This document shows positions 32,687 to 41,306 of a DNA stretch of 64,000 nt, in pieces; positions within the stretch are counted from its first letter, which is position 1; each line of letters begins with the position of its first letter. The position numbers were made by a program, and so were the translations under genes. Location of the stretch: NCBI RefSeq assembly GCF_025136295.1, contig NZ_CP062788.1, positions 1,519,001-1,583,000 of the forward strand, written 5' to 3'. The notes below the pieces were generated by a model. It was not told the DNA's origin, did no database searches, and saw only the letters and a list, made by a program, of their open reading frames with translations. Origin of the DNA: Aestuariispira ectoiniformans (GTDB lineage Bacteria; Pseudomonadota; Alphaproteobacteria; UBA8366; Aestuariispiraceae).

Positions 32687-33931
32687 ATGACGACATTCAC
32701 CCGTGACGACGCGCTCGCTTTGGACAAACAGGATAAGTTGGCGGGGTTCCGAGATCGCTTCCAGTTGGAAGAGGGATTGATCTATCTGGACGGCAACTCT
32801 CTGGGGCCGTTGCCCAAGGCGACCATGGAACGCATGCAGTCCGCCATTGCCGTTGAATGGGGGCAGGACCTGATTACCAGCTGGAACAAGCATGGCTGGA
32901 TGGACCTGCCGCGCAGCCTGGGCAACAAGATCGCACCGCTGGTCGGGGCAGAACAGGACCAGGTTGTGGTCGGGGACAGTACCTCCGTCAATGTGTTCAA
33001 GCTTTTGGCGGCGGGCCTGAAGATGAATCCGGGCCGCAAGGTGATCCTGTCCGATCCGGGCAACTTCCCGACCGACCTCTATATGATCCAGGGCCTGCGG
33101 GAATTCCTGGGCGACGATCAGGTGGAAATGCGTCTGGCGGATGAGACCGAGGTTGTCGATGCGGTTGACGAAAATACCGCCGTCGTGCTGCTGACCCAGG
33201 TGAACTTCCGCTCTGGCCGCATGTATGACATGAAGGCCGTCACGGAAGCGGTGCAGGCAAAAGGGGCGCTGATGGTCTGGGACCTGTGCCACAGCGCCGG
33301 TGCCGTTCCGGTGGACCTGGCCGGGTGTAACGCGGATATGGCGGTCGGCTGCTCCTATAAATATCTGAATGGTGGACCCGGTGCACCGGCCTTCCTTTAT
33401 GTGGCTCCCCGTCATCAGGATAAGGTCGTGCAGCCGCTTTCCGGCTGGCACGGTCACGCCCATCCCTTCACCTTCGATCTTGGCTATACCCCGTCGAATA
33501 CGGTCAGCCGCTATCTCTGCGGTACGCCGTCTGTCTTGAGCATGCGTGCGTTGGAAGTGGCGCTGGATATGTGGAGCGAGGTGGACATGCAGATGGTGCG
33601 TGAGAAATCCATCAAGCTTTGCGACATGTTCATCGACCTTGTGGAAAGCCGCTGCGCCGGTCATGGTTTTGAGCTTGCCTCGCCACGGGATGCCTCCCAG
33701 CGCGGCAGCCAGGTTTCCTTCGGTCACGAGGAAGGCTATGCCATTGTGCAGGCCCTGATTGCCGATAAGGTTGTCGGTGATTTCCGCGCGCCGAATATCA
33801 TGCGCTTTGGCTTCACGCCGCTTTACACTTCTTATGTTGATGTCTGGGATGCGGTGGACCGGCTGGTCCGGATCATGGACGGGAAAGTCTATGACCAACC
33901 TGAATTCAAGGTCCGCGCGGCGGTGACCTGA
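32687..33931 (+). CDS. kynU: Kynureninase
   Basis: This 414-residue PLP enzyme cleaves kynurenine (or 3-hydroxykynurenine) to anthranilate and alanine in tryptophan breakdown. YLDGNSLGPLPKATMERMQS is the family's N-terminal hallmark, VWDLCHSAGAVPVDLAGCNA holds the PLP-contacting aspartate, and K225 in GCSYKYLNGGPGAPAFLY is the Schiff-base lysine. The ATG at 32687 follows GTGAGGA. No other kyn gene lies within the window, so its products must feed pathways encoded elsewhere. A compact terminator follows. Confidence 0.95.
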   Translation: MTTFTRDDALALDKQDKLAGFRDRFQLEEGLIYLDGNSLGPLPKATMERMQSAIAVEWGQDLITSWNKHGWMDLPRSLGNKIAPLVGAEQDQVVVGDSTSVNVFKLLAAGLKMNPGRKVILSDPGNFPTDLYMIQGLREFLGDDQVEMRLADETEVVDAVDENTAVVLLTQVNFRSGRMYDMKAVTEAVQAKGALMVWDLCHSAGAVPVDLAGCNADMAVGCSYKYLNGGPGAPAFLYVAPRHQDKVVQPLSGWHGHAHPFTFDLGYTPSNTVSRYLCGTPSVLSMRALEVALDMWSEVDMQMVREKSIKLCDMFIDLVESRCAGHGFELASPRDASQRGSQVSFGHEEGYAIVQALIADKVVGDFRAPNIMRFGFTPLYTSYVDVWDAVDRLVRIMDGKVYDQPEFKVRAAVT

Positions 33932-33944
33932 TCGCAATATGGAT

Positions 33945-33976
33945 GAGGCGGCCCCGGGGCCGCCTCTTCTTCTTTA
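33945..33976 (+). terminator. Terminator after kynU
   Basis: GAGGCGGCCCC (33945-33955) and GGGGCCGCCTC (33956-33966) form a perfect 22-base palindrome, followed by TTCTTCTTTA. The stem must leave a few central bases as loop. Confidence 0.8.
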
Positions 33977-33986
33977 TGCCTGAGGC

Positions 33987-34937
33987 TTATTTTTTGATCC
34001 GGCTGATCCGGTCGAAGAGCAGGTCGTAGAAGGCCTGGTCATTCATGTTCAACATGACTTTGACGTTGGCGGGTTGGCCGGTGACCGCCAGGCCATCCAC
34101 CGTGGTCCTGCCAAAATTGGCGGAGGAGGAACAGTCCACCTCGACAAAATAGTCCTCGCCCTCGAAGATCGTTGGATCAATCAGATAGGCGATGGTGCAG
34201 GGATCATGCAGGACGCCCTGACGGGCGCCGCCGGTTTTTTCGATGACCATCTTGCGATAGGCCGACAGCATTTCAGCCACGGCGTGGCTGACGGCAGAGG
34301 GCAACTCGCGGAAATACCGCAGGCGGTCTTCGGTGATGATTGCCTGCTGTGTGACGTCCAGGCCCATCATGACCTGTGGAATACCGCTCTTGATGACGAT
34401 TTCCGAGGCGTGGGGGTCAGCATAGATGTTGAATTCCGCGGCGGGCGAGGTATTGCCGGGGCCAAAGGCGACGCCCCCCATGAAGACAATCTCGTTGATC
34501 TTCGGTTTGATATCCGGAGCCTTGATCAGGGCCAGGGCGACATTGGTCATCGGCCCGACCGGGCAGATGGTCACGCCTTTGTCCGGGGCATTCCGGCAGG
34601 TTTCGATAATGAAGTCGACCGCATGCTGTTCCTCTACCGGTGCGGTGGGGGCAGGCAAAGGCACGCCGCCGATGCCGTCTGCGCCATGGACTTCCTCTGC
34701 GCGGGCACCTTCGCTCATGATGGCGCGGGCGCAGCCCTCAAATACCCGAACCTCCGGGCAGCCTGCCAATTCGACCAGCGCACGGGCGTTCCGGTATGTA
34801 TGATACAGCGACACATTGCCTGCGACCGTTGTGATCCCGGCAAGATCGAAGTTTTCCTGAGAGGTTAAAGCCAACAGGATGGCGACGGCATCATCCAGTC
34901 CCGGATCGCAATCCAGAATGACGGTCTGCTTGGTCAT
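33987..34937 (-). CDS. Inosine/uridine-preferring nucleoside hydrolase
   Basis: This 316-residue nucleosidase has the calcium-binding DCDPGLDDAVAILLAL at the N-terminus, ITTVAGNVSLYHTYRNARAL, and the ligand stretch EFNIYADPHASEIVIKSG. GVLHDPCTIAYLI carries the C-terminal aspartate of the active site. It splits nucleosides to base and ribose for salvage. The base preference cannot be read safely from sequence. It is transcribed alone, convergent with kynU. Confidence 0.92.
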   Translation of the reverse strand: MTKQTVILDCDPGLDDAVAILLALTSQENFDLAGITTVAGNVSLYHTYRNARALVELAGCPEVRVFEGCARAIMSEGARAEEVHGADGIGGVPLPAPTAPVEEQHAVDFIIETCRNAPDKGVTICPVGPMTNVALALIKAPDIKPKINEIVFMGGVAFGPGNTSPAAEFNIYADPHASEIVIKSGIPQVMMGLDVTQQAIITEDRLRYFRELPSAVSHAVAEMLSAYRKMVIEKTGGARQGVLHDPCTIAYLIDPTIFEGEDYFVEVDCSSSANFGRTTVDGLAVTGQPANVKVMLNMNDQAFYDLLFDRISRIKK

Positions 34938-35375
34938 TGAGTCCTATCCGCGCGTTATTATTGTTTTCAGGTTGAGCCCACAGGACCGACAGCGCAACAA
35001 AGTCTCACGATGAGCCTGCGAAAAAGCAGGGTTTGATCCCCGGGCAGTCTAATTGGAAAACATATCTGCGCTTCCATCATTCATTGCAAGCCCGCAATAC
35101 CAATTTTGTCGGGTATTGCGTCAGAAATGCTGTCTTTTTCGGCGGGAACTCGGTGATTTTGAGTTGAGCATAGCATTCTAATTTTTCAACTGAAATGACC
35201 TGAAAAATAGAACGAAAGATCATCTCAAGGCCCTCTGTTTATCACTTCCTTGCGTTTTTATGGGCGGCGTATTTTTGCCATTTGAGAAAGCAAATTCCGG
35301 GTCTATATCTATTAACAGAGTAATAAAATTACAAAGCTCCGAATGGGGCACTGATTAGATCGAGGGATAGCTGCA
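34938..35375. other. Intergenic region, nothing recognised
   Basis: These 438 bases separate the divergent nucleoside hydrolase and the dehydrogenase genes. The stretch is AT-richer than its surroundings from about 35100 on and must hold both promoters. I see no ORF with a ribosome binding site, no long repeat and no RNA gene. Confidence 0.6.
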
Positions 35376-36407
35376 ATGTCTGTGTTTGAGTCTCCCAGTT
35401 TTGACAATCATGAACAGGTTGTCTTCTGCCGTGACGAGAAAAGTGGCCTGAAAGCCATTATCGCACTCCACAATACCAATCGCGGTTTTGCCCTTGGTGG
35501 CTGCCGCATGTGGAACTACGACAGTGAAGAAGAAGCCATCACTGATGTGCTGCGCCTGTCTCGTGGCATGACCTATAAGAACGCGCTGGCCGACCTGCCC
35601 TGGGGCGGCGGCAAGTCGGTCATCATCGGCGACAGCCACAAGGATAAATCCCCTGAGCTGATGCAGGCCATGGGCCGCTTTGTGGAGCGCCTGGGCGGCA
35701 AATATGTGATCGCCGAGGATGTTGGCACTTCGCCTGCCGATATGGCGGAGATCGCCAAAGAAACGACATTCGTCAAAGGCATTGAAGGCGAGGGCGGTGA
35801 TCCGTCGCCGGGCACGGCCTATGGCGTTTTCTGCGGTATCCAGGCCAGCGTCCAGGAACGCCTCGGCAAGAATACGCTGGACGGTGTGTCCGTTGCGGTT
35901 CAGGGACTGGGCCATGTAGGCTTTGATGTGGCGAGCCAGCTTCACAAGGCAGGCGCCAGGCTTTGGGTCACCGACATGGATGCCGATGCCGTTCAGAAGG
36001 CCAAGAACGAGCTGGGTGCCGAGGCTGTTGATCTCGACCGGATCTATGATGTGGATGCGGACGTCTATGCGCCCTGCGCGCTGGGCGCGACCGTCAACGA
36101 CGAAACCATTCCGCGCCTGAAGGTGAAGGTCGTTGCCGGTGCCGCCAATAACCAACTGGCCGAAGACCGCCATGGTTACGATCTGGTGGAACGCAATATC
36201 CTTTATGCCCCGGACTATGTGATCAACGCGGGCGGCGTGATCCATGTTTATCATCAGGGGCCGGATTTCGATGAGAAAACCACATTCGATCATGTGGCCC
36301 GGATCGGGAATACATTGTCGGAAATCTATGCCCGCGCCAAGGTCGATTCCGTGCCGCCGCATGTGGCGGCCGACCGCCTGGCGGAAGAACGGTTTATGGC
36401 CGCGTAA
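35376..36407 (+). CDS. Leucine/phenylalanine/valine-type amino acid dehydrogenase
   Basis: This 343-residue Glu/Leu/Phe/Val dehydrogenase family protein has the substrate-side motif MTYKNALADLPWGGGKSVII, which includes both conserved lysines, and a Rossmann segment (VAVQGLGHVGFDVASQLHKAG). Length and motif match leucine dehydrogenase-type enzymes that deaminate branched or aromatic amino acids with NAD, rather than the larger glutamate dehydrogenases. It may feed branched-chain breakdown together with mmsA encoded at 43241. GAGGGA precedes the ATG and a terminator follows. Confidence 0.88.
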   Translation: MSVFESPSFDNHEQVVFCRDEKSGLKAIIALHNTNRGFALGGCRMWNYDSEEEAITDVLRLSRGMTYKNALADLPWGGGKSVIIGDSHKDKSPELMQAMGRFVERLGGKYVIAEDVGTSPADMAEIAKETTFVKGIEGEGGDPSPGTAYGVFCGIQASVQERLGKNTLDGVSVAVQGLGHVGFDVASQLHKAGARLWVTDMDADAVQKAKNELGAEAVDLDRIYDVDADVYAPCALGATVNDETIPRLKVKVVAGAANNQLAEDRHGYDLVERNILYAPDYVINAGGVIHVYHQGPDFDEKTTFDHVARIGNTLSEIYARAKVDSVPPHVAADRLAEERFMAA

Positions 36408-36455
36408 GGTCGAGGGATAGACCAAAGCATATAAGCGCCAAAACCGGCTTCTTGT

Positions 36456-36496
36456 CTCTCCCGGCACAGTTCCTGTCGCCGGGAGAGATCGTTTTA
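36456..36496 (+). terminator. Terminator after the amino acid dehydrogenase
   Basis: CTCTCCCGGC (36456-36465) and GCCGGGAGAG (36478-36487) form a perfect ten-base-pair stem, followed by ATCGTTTTA. It ends 48 bases before the next gene. Confidence 0.8.
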
Positions 36497-36543
36497 GGGC
36501 GCGTTTGCGGGCAGACTTCTCCCCACGAAGCAGGGAGAATAAA

Positions 36544-36948
36544 ATGACAAATGATGACCAGACCATCCGGACCGGAAGCTGCCTTTGCGGGGCGGTTGCC
36601 TACGAGGTTCGTGGCGAGATGCGGGCGGTGATCGGCTGTCACTGCAGACAGTGTCAGAAGACCAGTGGCCATTTCGTTGCCGCGACGGCCTGCCGCGATG
36701 ATCAGCTTGTCCTGACCCGGGACCGGGGCTTGAAATGGTTCCAATCCTCACCTGAAGCCAAACGTGGCTTTTGCTCCGAATGTGGCGGCAATCTCTTTTA
36801 CAAACGCCTGGACCGCGACCAGACCAGTATCATGACGGGCACGCTGGACCATCCGACGGGGCTTGCCATGAGCCACCATATCTTCGTGGACGATAAATCC
36901 GATTATTACGAGATAACCGACGGCCTGCCGCAGACAGACAGCGCCTGA
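36544..36948 (+). CDS. GFA family protein (CENP-V/GFA zinc domain)
   Basis: This 134-residue protein has the GFA zinc-site cysteines: GSCLCGAVAYEVRG, GCHCRQCQKTSGHF and GFCSECGGNLFY. The family is named after glutathione-dependent formaldehyde activation, but most members have no proven activity. The ATG at 36544 is chosen because the upstream part of the frame lies in the terminator region; GGGAG precedes it. It ends seven bases before the stop of the convergent iron permease gene. No substrate is suggested by context. Confidence 0.88.
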   Translation: MTNDDQTIRTGSCLCGAVAYEVRGEMRAVIGCHCRQCQKTSGHFVAATACRDDQLVLTRDRGLKWFQSSPEAKRGFCSECGGNLFYKRLDRDQTSIMTGTLDHPTGLAMSHHIFVDDKSDYYEITDGLPQTDSA

Positions 36949-36954
36949 TGCCGG

Positions 36955-38637
36955 TTAATGGCCGGGGCGTGAGGTGCGAACCGCCTTGGATAGCAGGATC
37001 ACAGGTAGGATTCCCGCCAGCACGATAGTGAGTGCGCCCAAAGCGCATTCCTCAAGCAATTCGTCGGAGGCATATTGGTAGACATAGGTCGCCAGCGTGT
37101 CGAAATTGAAGGGCCGCAGGATCAGTGTTGCGGGCAGTTCCTTCATGGAGTCCACGAAAACCAGGATCGCCCCGCCCAGAATGCCGCCGCGGATCATCGG
37201 CAGATGCACATGGCGCAACACGCCCAGGGGACGCTGCCCCAGGGTTCGTGCTGCGTCGTCCATATTGGGCGTGACTTTTAACAGGGCCGTTTCCACCCCG
37301 CCAAAGCCAACCGCCAGGAAACGAACCGTATAAGCAAAGATGATCGCGGTTGCCGTGCCGGACAAAAGCAGGCCGGTGGAAATACCGAAGTGGGATTTCA
37401 TGAAGGCGTCGAAGGCGTTGTCGAAATTGGCGAACGGAATCAGGACGCCGATGGCAAGCACTGCGCCGGGCATCGCATAGCCGACACTGGCCAGTCTTGT
37501 GGCGATCTTCAGTTTGCGGCCCTTGTTGAGGCGCAGGGCATAGGCCAGGAAGACGCCGATTGTGACCGAAATCGCCGCTGCCCCACCGGACAGCAGGATG
37601 GAATGCTTTGCATAGGTCAGGAATTCCGGCGTCCAGGAAATCTCCCAATGACCGATGGCGTAATAGGTCAGGACGATAGCGGGGAGGATAAAGCCGAGAA
37701 TGACCAACGCACTGCACAATACGACTGCGCCGATTTTCTTCCACCCGGTCAGCAGATAACCGGGCAGCGCCTGATATTTCGTGCTGGTGCTGTGATAACG
37801 CTGTCCACGTCGCGACGCGCGTTCAATCCACAAAAGGCCAATCACGAAGACCAGCATGACCAGTGAGATCTGCGCCGCACCGCCCAGATTGTTCATGGAC
37901 ATCCAGACATCGAAAACACCGGCGGTCAGCGTGTGGACTGCAAAGAAGTCGATGGTGCCGAAGTCGTTCAGGGTTTCCATCATGGATAGCGCCAGGCCGA
38001 CGACGACCGCCGGGCGGGCCAGCGGCAGGGCGATGGACCAGAAACATTGCCAGGGCGTGCGGCCCAACACGCGACCTGCCTCCAGCACACAGACCGACTG
38101 TTGCAGGAAAGACGCGCGCGTCAGCATATAGACATAAGGGTAAAGCACCAGTGACAGCATAGCGATTGCGCCGCCTGCGGTCCGGATTTCCGGGAACCAG
38201 TATTCGCTTTTCAGCTTCCATCCGAACAGGGCGCGCAGGCCTGTCTGGACCGGCCCGGCATATTCTATCAGATCGGTATAGACATAGGCCACCACATAGG
38301 CAGGCATTGCCATCGGCAGCAGCAGGGCCCATTCGAAAAGGCGCTGTCCCGGAAAACGGCACATGGTGACAAGCCAGGCCGCCGAGATCCCCATCAGGAA
38401 CGTGCCTGTCCCAACACCCAGCATCAGGATCAGGGTATTCTTGATATAGCGGGGCAGCATGGTGCTGACCAAATGGGGCCAGATGTTTTCTTCCGGTGAA
38501 AAAGCGAGGACGATAATGGCAGCGATCGGCAGGAATACAAAGGCGGCAACAGTGAAAGCGCCGCCTGTCCACCAGGTCGAATGCCGACGGTGACCTTTGG
38601 GCGATTGGGTAATATCCTGATTGGTCGCCGTTGTCAT
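36955..38637 (-). CDS. Ferric iron ABC transporter permease (FbpB type)
   Basis: This 560-residue membrane protein has about twelve hydrophobic segments in two halves, each with a permease loop (EAGRVLGRTPWQCFWSIALP in the first, DDAARTLGQRPLGVLRHVHL in the second). This fused arrangement is typical of FbpB/SfuB ferric permeases. The binding protein gene lies 90 bases upstream and no ATPase gene is encoded next to it, so the ATPase must come from elsewhere. The ATG at 38637 is preferred over 38676 because a GAGAAGG lies just ahead. Confidence 0.9.
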   Translation of the reverse strand: MTTATNQDITQSPKGHRRHSTWWTGGAFTVAAFVFLPIAAIIVLAFSPEENIWPHLVSTMLPRYIKNTLILMLGVGTGTFLMGISAAWLVTMCRFPGQRLFEWALLLPMAMPAYVVAYVYTDLIEYAGPVQTGLRALFGWKLKSEYWFPEIRTAGGAIAMLSLVLYPYVYMLTRASFLQQSVCVLEAGRVLGRTPWQCFWSIALPLARPAVVVGLALSMMETLNDFGTIDFFAVHTLTAGVFDVWMSMNNLGGAAQISLVMLVFVIGLLWIERASRRGQRYHSTSTKYQALPGYLLTGWKKIGAVVLCSALVILGFILPAIVLTYYAIGHWEISWTPEFLTYAKHSILLSGGAAAISVTIGVFLAYALRLNKGRKLKIATRLASVGYAMPGAVLAIGVLIPFANFDNAFDAFMKSHFGISTGLLLSGTATAIIFAYTVRFLAVGFGGVETALLKVTPNMDDAARTLGQRPLGVLRHVHLPMIRGGILGGAILVFVDSMKELPATLILRPFNFDTLATYVYQYASDELLEECALGALTIVLAGILPVILLSKAVRTSRPGH

Positions 38638-38727
38638 TGCCTTCTCAAAAATTTCGTATCCGGTCCAAAAAAACAAAGGGCGGCAGACATGGAAGCCCCC
38701 CGCCCCGTCGCTCGTTTAATAACGCGC

Positions 38728-39744
38728 TTATTCGTTATAGCCAACCTTGTCGACAAGCTTGGATGCCTTGCTGCGGTTTTTCGCAACCACGTCCAGGCCA
38801 AGCTGGTCGACCTTGAAGGTTCCCCATGTTTCGAGCAGCTTGGACCAGGGCACACCCGCCTTGACCGGATATTCGAAATTCTGCTCCGCATAGATCCCCT
38901 GTGCCTCGTCGTCGGACAGGAATTCCATAAGCTGGATGGCTTCTTGTTTGTTCGGTGAATATTTGGTCAGCGCAACGCCGGAGATATTCACATGAGTGCC
39001 GCGATCTTCCTGATTCGGAAAGATCATGTTGACGGACTGCGCCCAATCGGCCTGCTCCTTGTCGGCCAGCATCTTGCCCATATAGTAGCTATTGCCGACG
39101 GCCAGGTCGCATTCACCCTGCCAGATCGCCTTGACCTGGGCACGGTCATTGCCCTGTGGTTTGCGCGCCAGATTGGCCTTCAGGCCGCGCAGCCATTCCT
39201 CTGCCTTTTCTTCGCCGTGATGGGCGATCATGGAGGCGATCAGTGCTACATTGTAGGAGTGGCTGCCACTGCGGGTGCAGACACGGCCCTTCCATTTCGG
39301 GTCGGCCAGGTCTTCGTAAGATTGGATTTCACCCGGCTTCACGCGGTCCTTGGAGGCATAGATAATGCGTGCGCGGGTGGTCAGGCCGAACCAGTTGCCC
39401 TCCGGGTCGCGCAGATTGGCCGGAATGTCGGCGTTGAGCTTGTCGCTGTGAACCGGTTGGGTGAGACCCTTGTCGACGACGCTCTGCAGGCGGCCAATGT
39501 CGACGGTAAAGATCAGGTCCGCCGGGCTGTTTTCGCCTTCCTGGCGCAGGCGTTCTTCCAGACCGCGCTTGGCAAAGACAACATTCACCTTGATACCGGT
39601 TTCCTTTGTGAACCTGTCGAACAGCGGCTGGATCAGGAAAGGCTGACGGTAGGAATAGACATTCACTTCTCCCTCCGCGTGGGCGGCGGTGCCGACCATG
39701 GCGATGGTGGAGGCGAGAACGGCGGTCGACAATATCTTTTTCAT
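38728..39744 (-). CDS. Ferric iron ABC transporter substrate-binding protein (FbpA type)
   Basis: This 338-residue periplasmic protein has a signal peptide MKKILSTAVLASTIAMVGTA (cleaved after AHA). The mature part begins EGEVNVYSYRQPFLIQPLFD and contains VVFAKRGLEERLRQEGENSP and VGNSYYMGKMLADKEQA, where the tyrosine pair matches Fe(III) ligands of the FbpA/FutA class. The ATG at 39744 opens the signal peptide; an upstream extension is not credible. Fur-like dyads lie upstream. It delivers ferric iron to the permease encoded downstream. Confidence 0.92.
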   Translation of the reverse strand: MKKILSTAVLASTIAMVGTAAHAEGEVNVYSYRQPFLIQPLFDRFTKETGIKVNVVFAKRGLEERLRQEGENSPADLIFTVDIGRLQSVVDKGLTQPVHSDKLNADIPANLRDPEGNWFGLTTRARIIYASKDRVKPGEIQSYEDLADPKWKGRVCTRSGSHSYNVALIASMIAHHGEEKAEEWLRGLKANLARKPQGNDRAQVKAIWQGECDLAVGNSYYMGKMLADKEQADWAQSVNMIFPNQEDRGTHVNISGVALTKYSPNKQEAIQLMEFLSDDEAQGIYAEQNFEYPVKAGVPWSKLLETWGTFKVDQLGLDVVAKNRSKASKLVDKVGYNE

Positions 39745-39797
39745 GCGGCTTGGGTCCTTTTGGTCTTTTGCCAAGTCGTGTTGTTAATTTTCGCAAA

Positions 39798-39879
39798 TGC
39801 AAGTAACTCGCATCAACGATTATGCCCCGGTGGTACCCGAAGTCTCTCATGAATGCAAGTCAGTCGCAATTACTGCGAC
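39798..39879. promoter_or_regulatory. Clustered Fur-like sites upstream of the iron transporter
   Basis: TGCAAGTAACTCGCA (39798-39812) is a near-perfect dyad. TGCAAGTCAGTCGCA (39854-39868) is almost the same sequence. An overlapping dyad, GTCGCA/TGCGAC with an ATTAC spacer, lies at 39863-39879. Overlapping dyads are usual for Fur, and the gene is an iron importer. The GCAATTA element is shared with the site before the first imelysin. Confidence 0.55.
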
Positions 39880-39882
39880 AAT

Positions 39883-41292
39883 TTACTGCAATGTCTTTTT
39901 TCCCATGACTATACCAATCATGTTTTCAAGGATCGTCTGTCGCAAAGAGGGCTGGCTGTTTCCTGCCGGTTTGCCCGGAATGCGGCCGATCCGGCCATAG
40001 GCGACAATACCCGCAATCAGGCCGAAAATGACCATCCCGGCAGCCTGTCCCATGAGGACACCCGGCGCGCCGACGAGGCTTGCCCCCAGATAGACGAGCG
40101 GGATAACGCCCAGCAATTCCTTGCCCAGATCGAATGCCGTTGCCAGGGGGGCGCGGCCCGTCACGTTCAGCGATGCATGGGCGACATTCTGCAGCCCCAT
40201 GAAGATGTAACAGGGGGCGACCCAGGTGCAGAACTGGGACAGGAGAGCGGCGGTCTCACCATCAATTCGCAGCATGCCGATGAGTACACCCTGGCCCAGG
40301 GACAGGGTCAGCGCAACGATGGCCGCATAGAGGACAACCAGCAGGATGGCCTTACGCCAGATTTCGCTGACGCGGTCAAACAGCTTGGCACCGAAATTCT
40401 GGCCGATGATGGGACCAATGGCCTGTGGCAGGGCGCTTAACCCTACATAGGCAAAGGGCACGATACGTTCGATAATCGTACTGGCCGCAACCGCGCTATC
40501 GCCGAAATGAGCCATGGTGGCAATGACGAAGGCGCTGCCCAGCGGCGGGCCTGCCTTGGCAAAGCTGACCGGAAGCATGACTGTAAGTGTCTGACGGAAG
40601 TCTCCCAGGAAACGCCGCCAGTCAAAACCGCCGATCATGCGATGGACGAAGAAGGCACCGTGAAAGGCGACGGCCAGAATGGCGATCCGGGAGAGGAAAG
40701 TCGCCCAGGCGGCCCCTTCCAGGCCGTAGTCAAATCCGAAGATCATGATGGGGTCGAGCACCGCGTTGAGCAAGGCACCGGCCATCTTGGCCGCCATGGC
40801 GCGCTTCTTCGCCCCGACCGCACGCAGCAAGGCACCGGAAGACATGCTCACGCACATGATCGGCAGGCCGAGCAGGACGACCTGCAGGTATTTGACGGCA
40901 AGCGCCTGCGCCGGACCGGTTGCACCGATCAGGGTCATGATGACGGGGGAGGCAAACCACAGGCTTGCCGTCATCAGCGAGGACAGGCCGATCCCGTATA
41001 GCAGGATGTGGAGGGCATATTGCCGTGCGCGGTCGCGGTCGCCTGCGCCTTCCGTGCGGGAGACAAGTGCGGTCATCGCCGCCGACAGGCCCAGGGTGAT
41101 GGAGACAGCGAGGAACATGACCGGCCAGGCATAGCCGAGGGCTGCAACAATCTGGACATCGCCCAGCAGGCCCAGCCAGAACAGATCAATGACATCGACC
41201 AGCAAAACCGCCAGAAGCGCCAGCATGCTGGTCCAGGCCATGCCAAGGATATGCTGAATAGGAGAACCGGAGATGAATGTTTGCTTTTGCAT
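39883..41292 (-). CDS. MATE family efflux transporter
   Basis: This 469-residue membrane protein has about twelve hydrophobic segments in two MATE repeats. Typical stretches are NGA-like LLVDVIDLFWLGLLGDVQIV near the N-terminus, LGLPIMCVSMSSGALLRAVG, and ALPQAIGPIIGQNFGAKLFD in the second half. MATE proteins export organic cations or other metabolites against Na+ or H+. The ATG at 41292 has AAGGA eight bases upstream; the longer reading is rejected because it runs into the upstream gene. It starts 14 bases after an unrecognised 447-residue protein, so the two probably share a transcript and perhaps a substrate. Confidence 0.9.
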   Translation of the reverse strand: MQKQTFISGSPIQHILGMAWTSMLALLAVLLVDVIDLFWLGLLGDVQIVAALGYAWPVMFLAVSITLGLSAAMTALVSRTEGAGDRDRARQYALHILLYGIGLSSLMTASLWFASPVIMTLIGATGPAQALAVKYLQVVLLGLPIMCVSMSSGALLRAVGAKKRAMAAKMAGALLNAVLDPIMIFGFDYGLEGAAWATFLSRIAILAVAFHGAFFVHRMIGGFDWRRFLGDFRQTLTVMLPVSFAKAGPPLGSAFVIATMAHFGDSAVAASTIIERIVPFAYVGLSALPQAIGPIIGQNFGAKLFDRVSEIWRKAILLVVLYAAIVALTLSLGQGVLIGMLRIDGETAALLSQFCTWVAPCYIFMGLQNVAHASLNVTGRAPLATAFDLGKELLGVIPLVYLGASLVGAPGVLMGQAAGMVIFGLIAGIVAYGRIGRIPGKPAGNSQPSLRQTILENMIGIVMGKKTLQ

Positions 41293-41306
41293 GTGACTGA
41301 TCCTTC

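Noticed and set aside
36544-36948. Naming the GFA protein as formaldehyde-activating enzyme
   Set aside because: Only the zinc-domain cysteines are visible, most members lack proven activity, and no formaldehyde pathway gene is adjacent.
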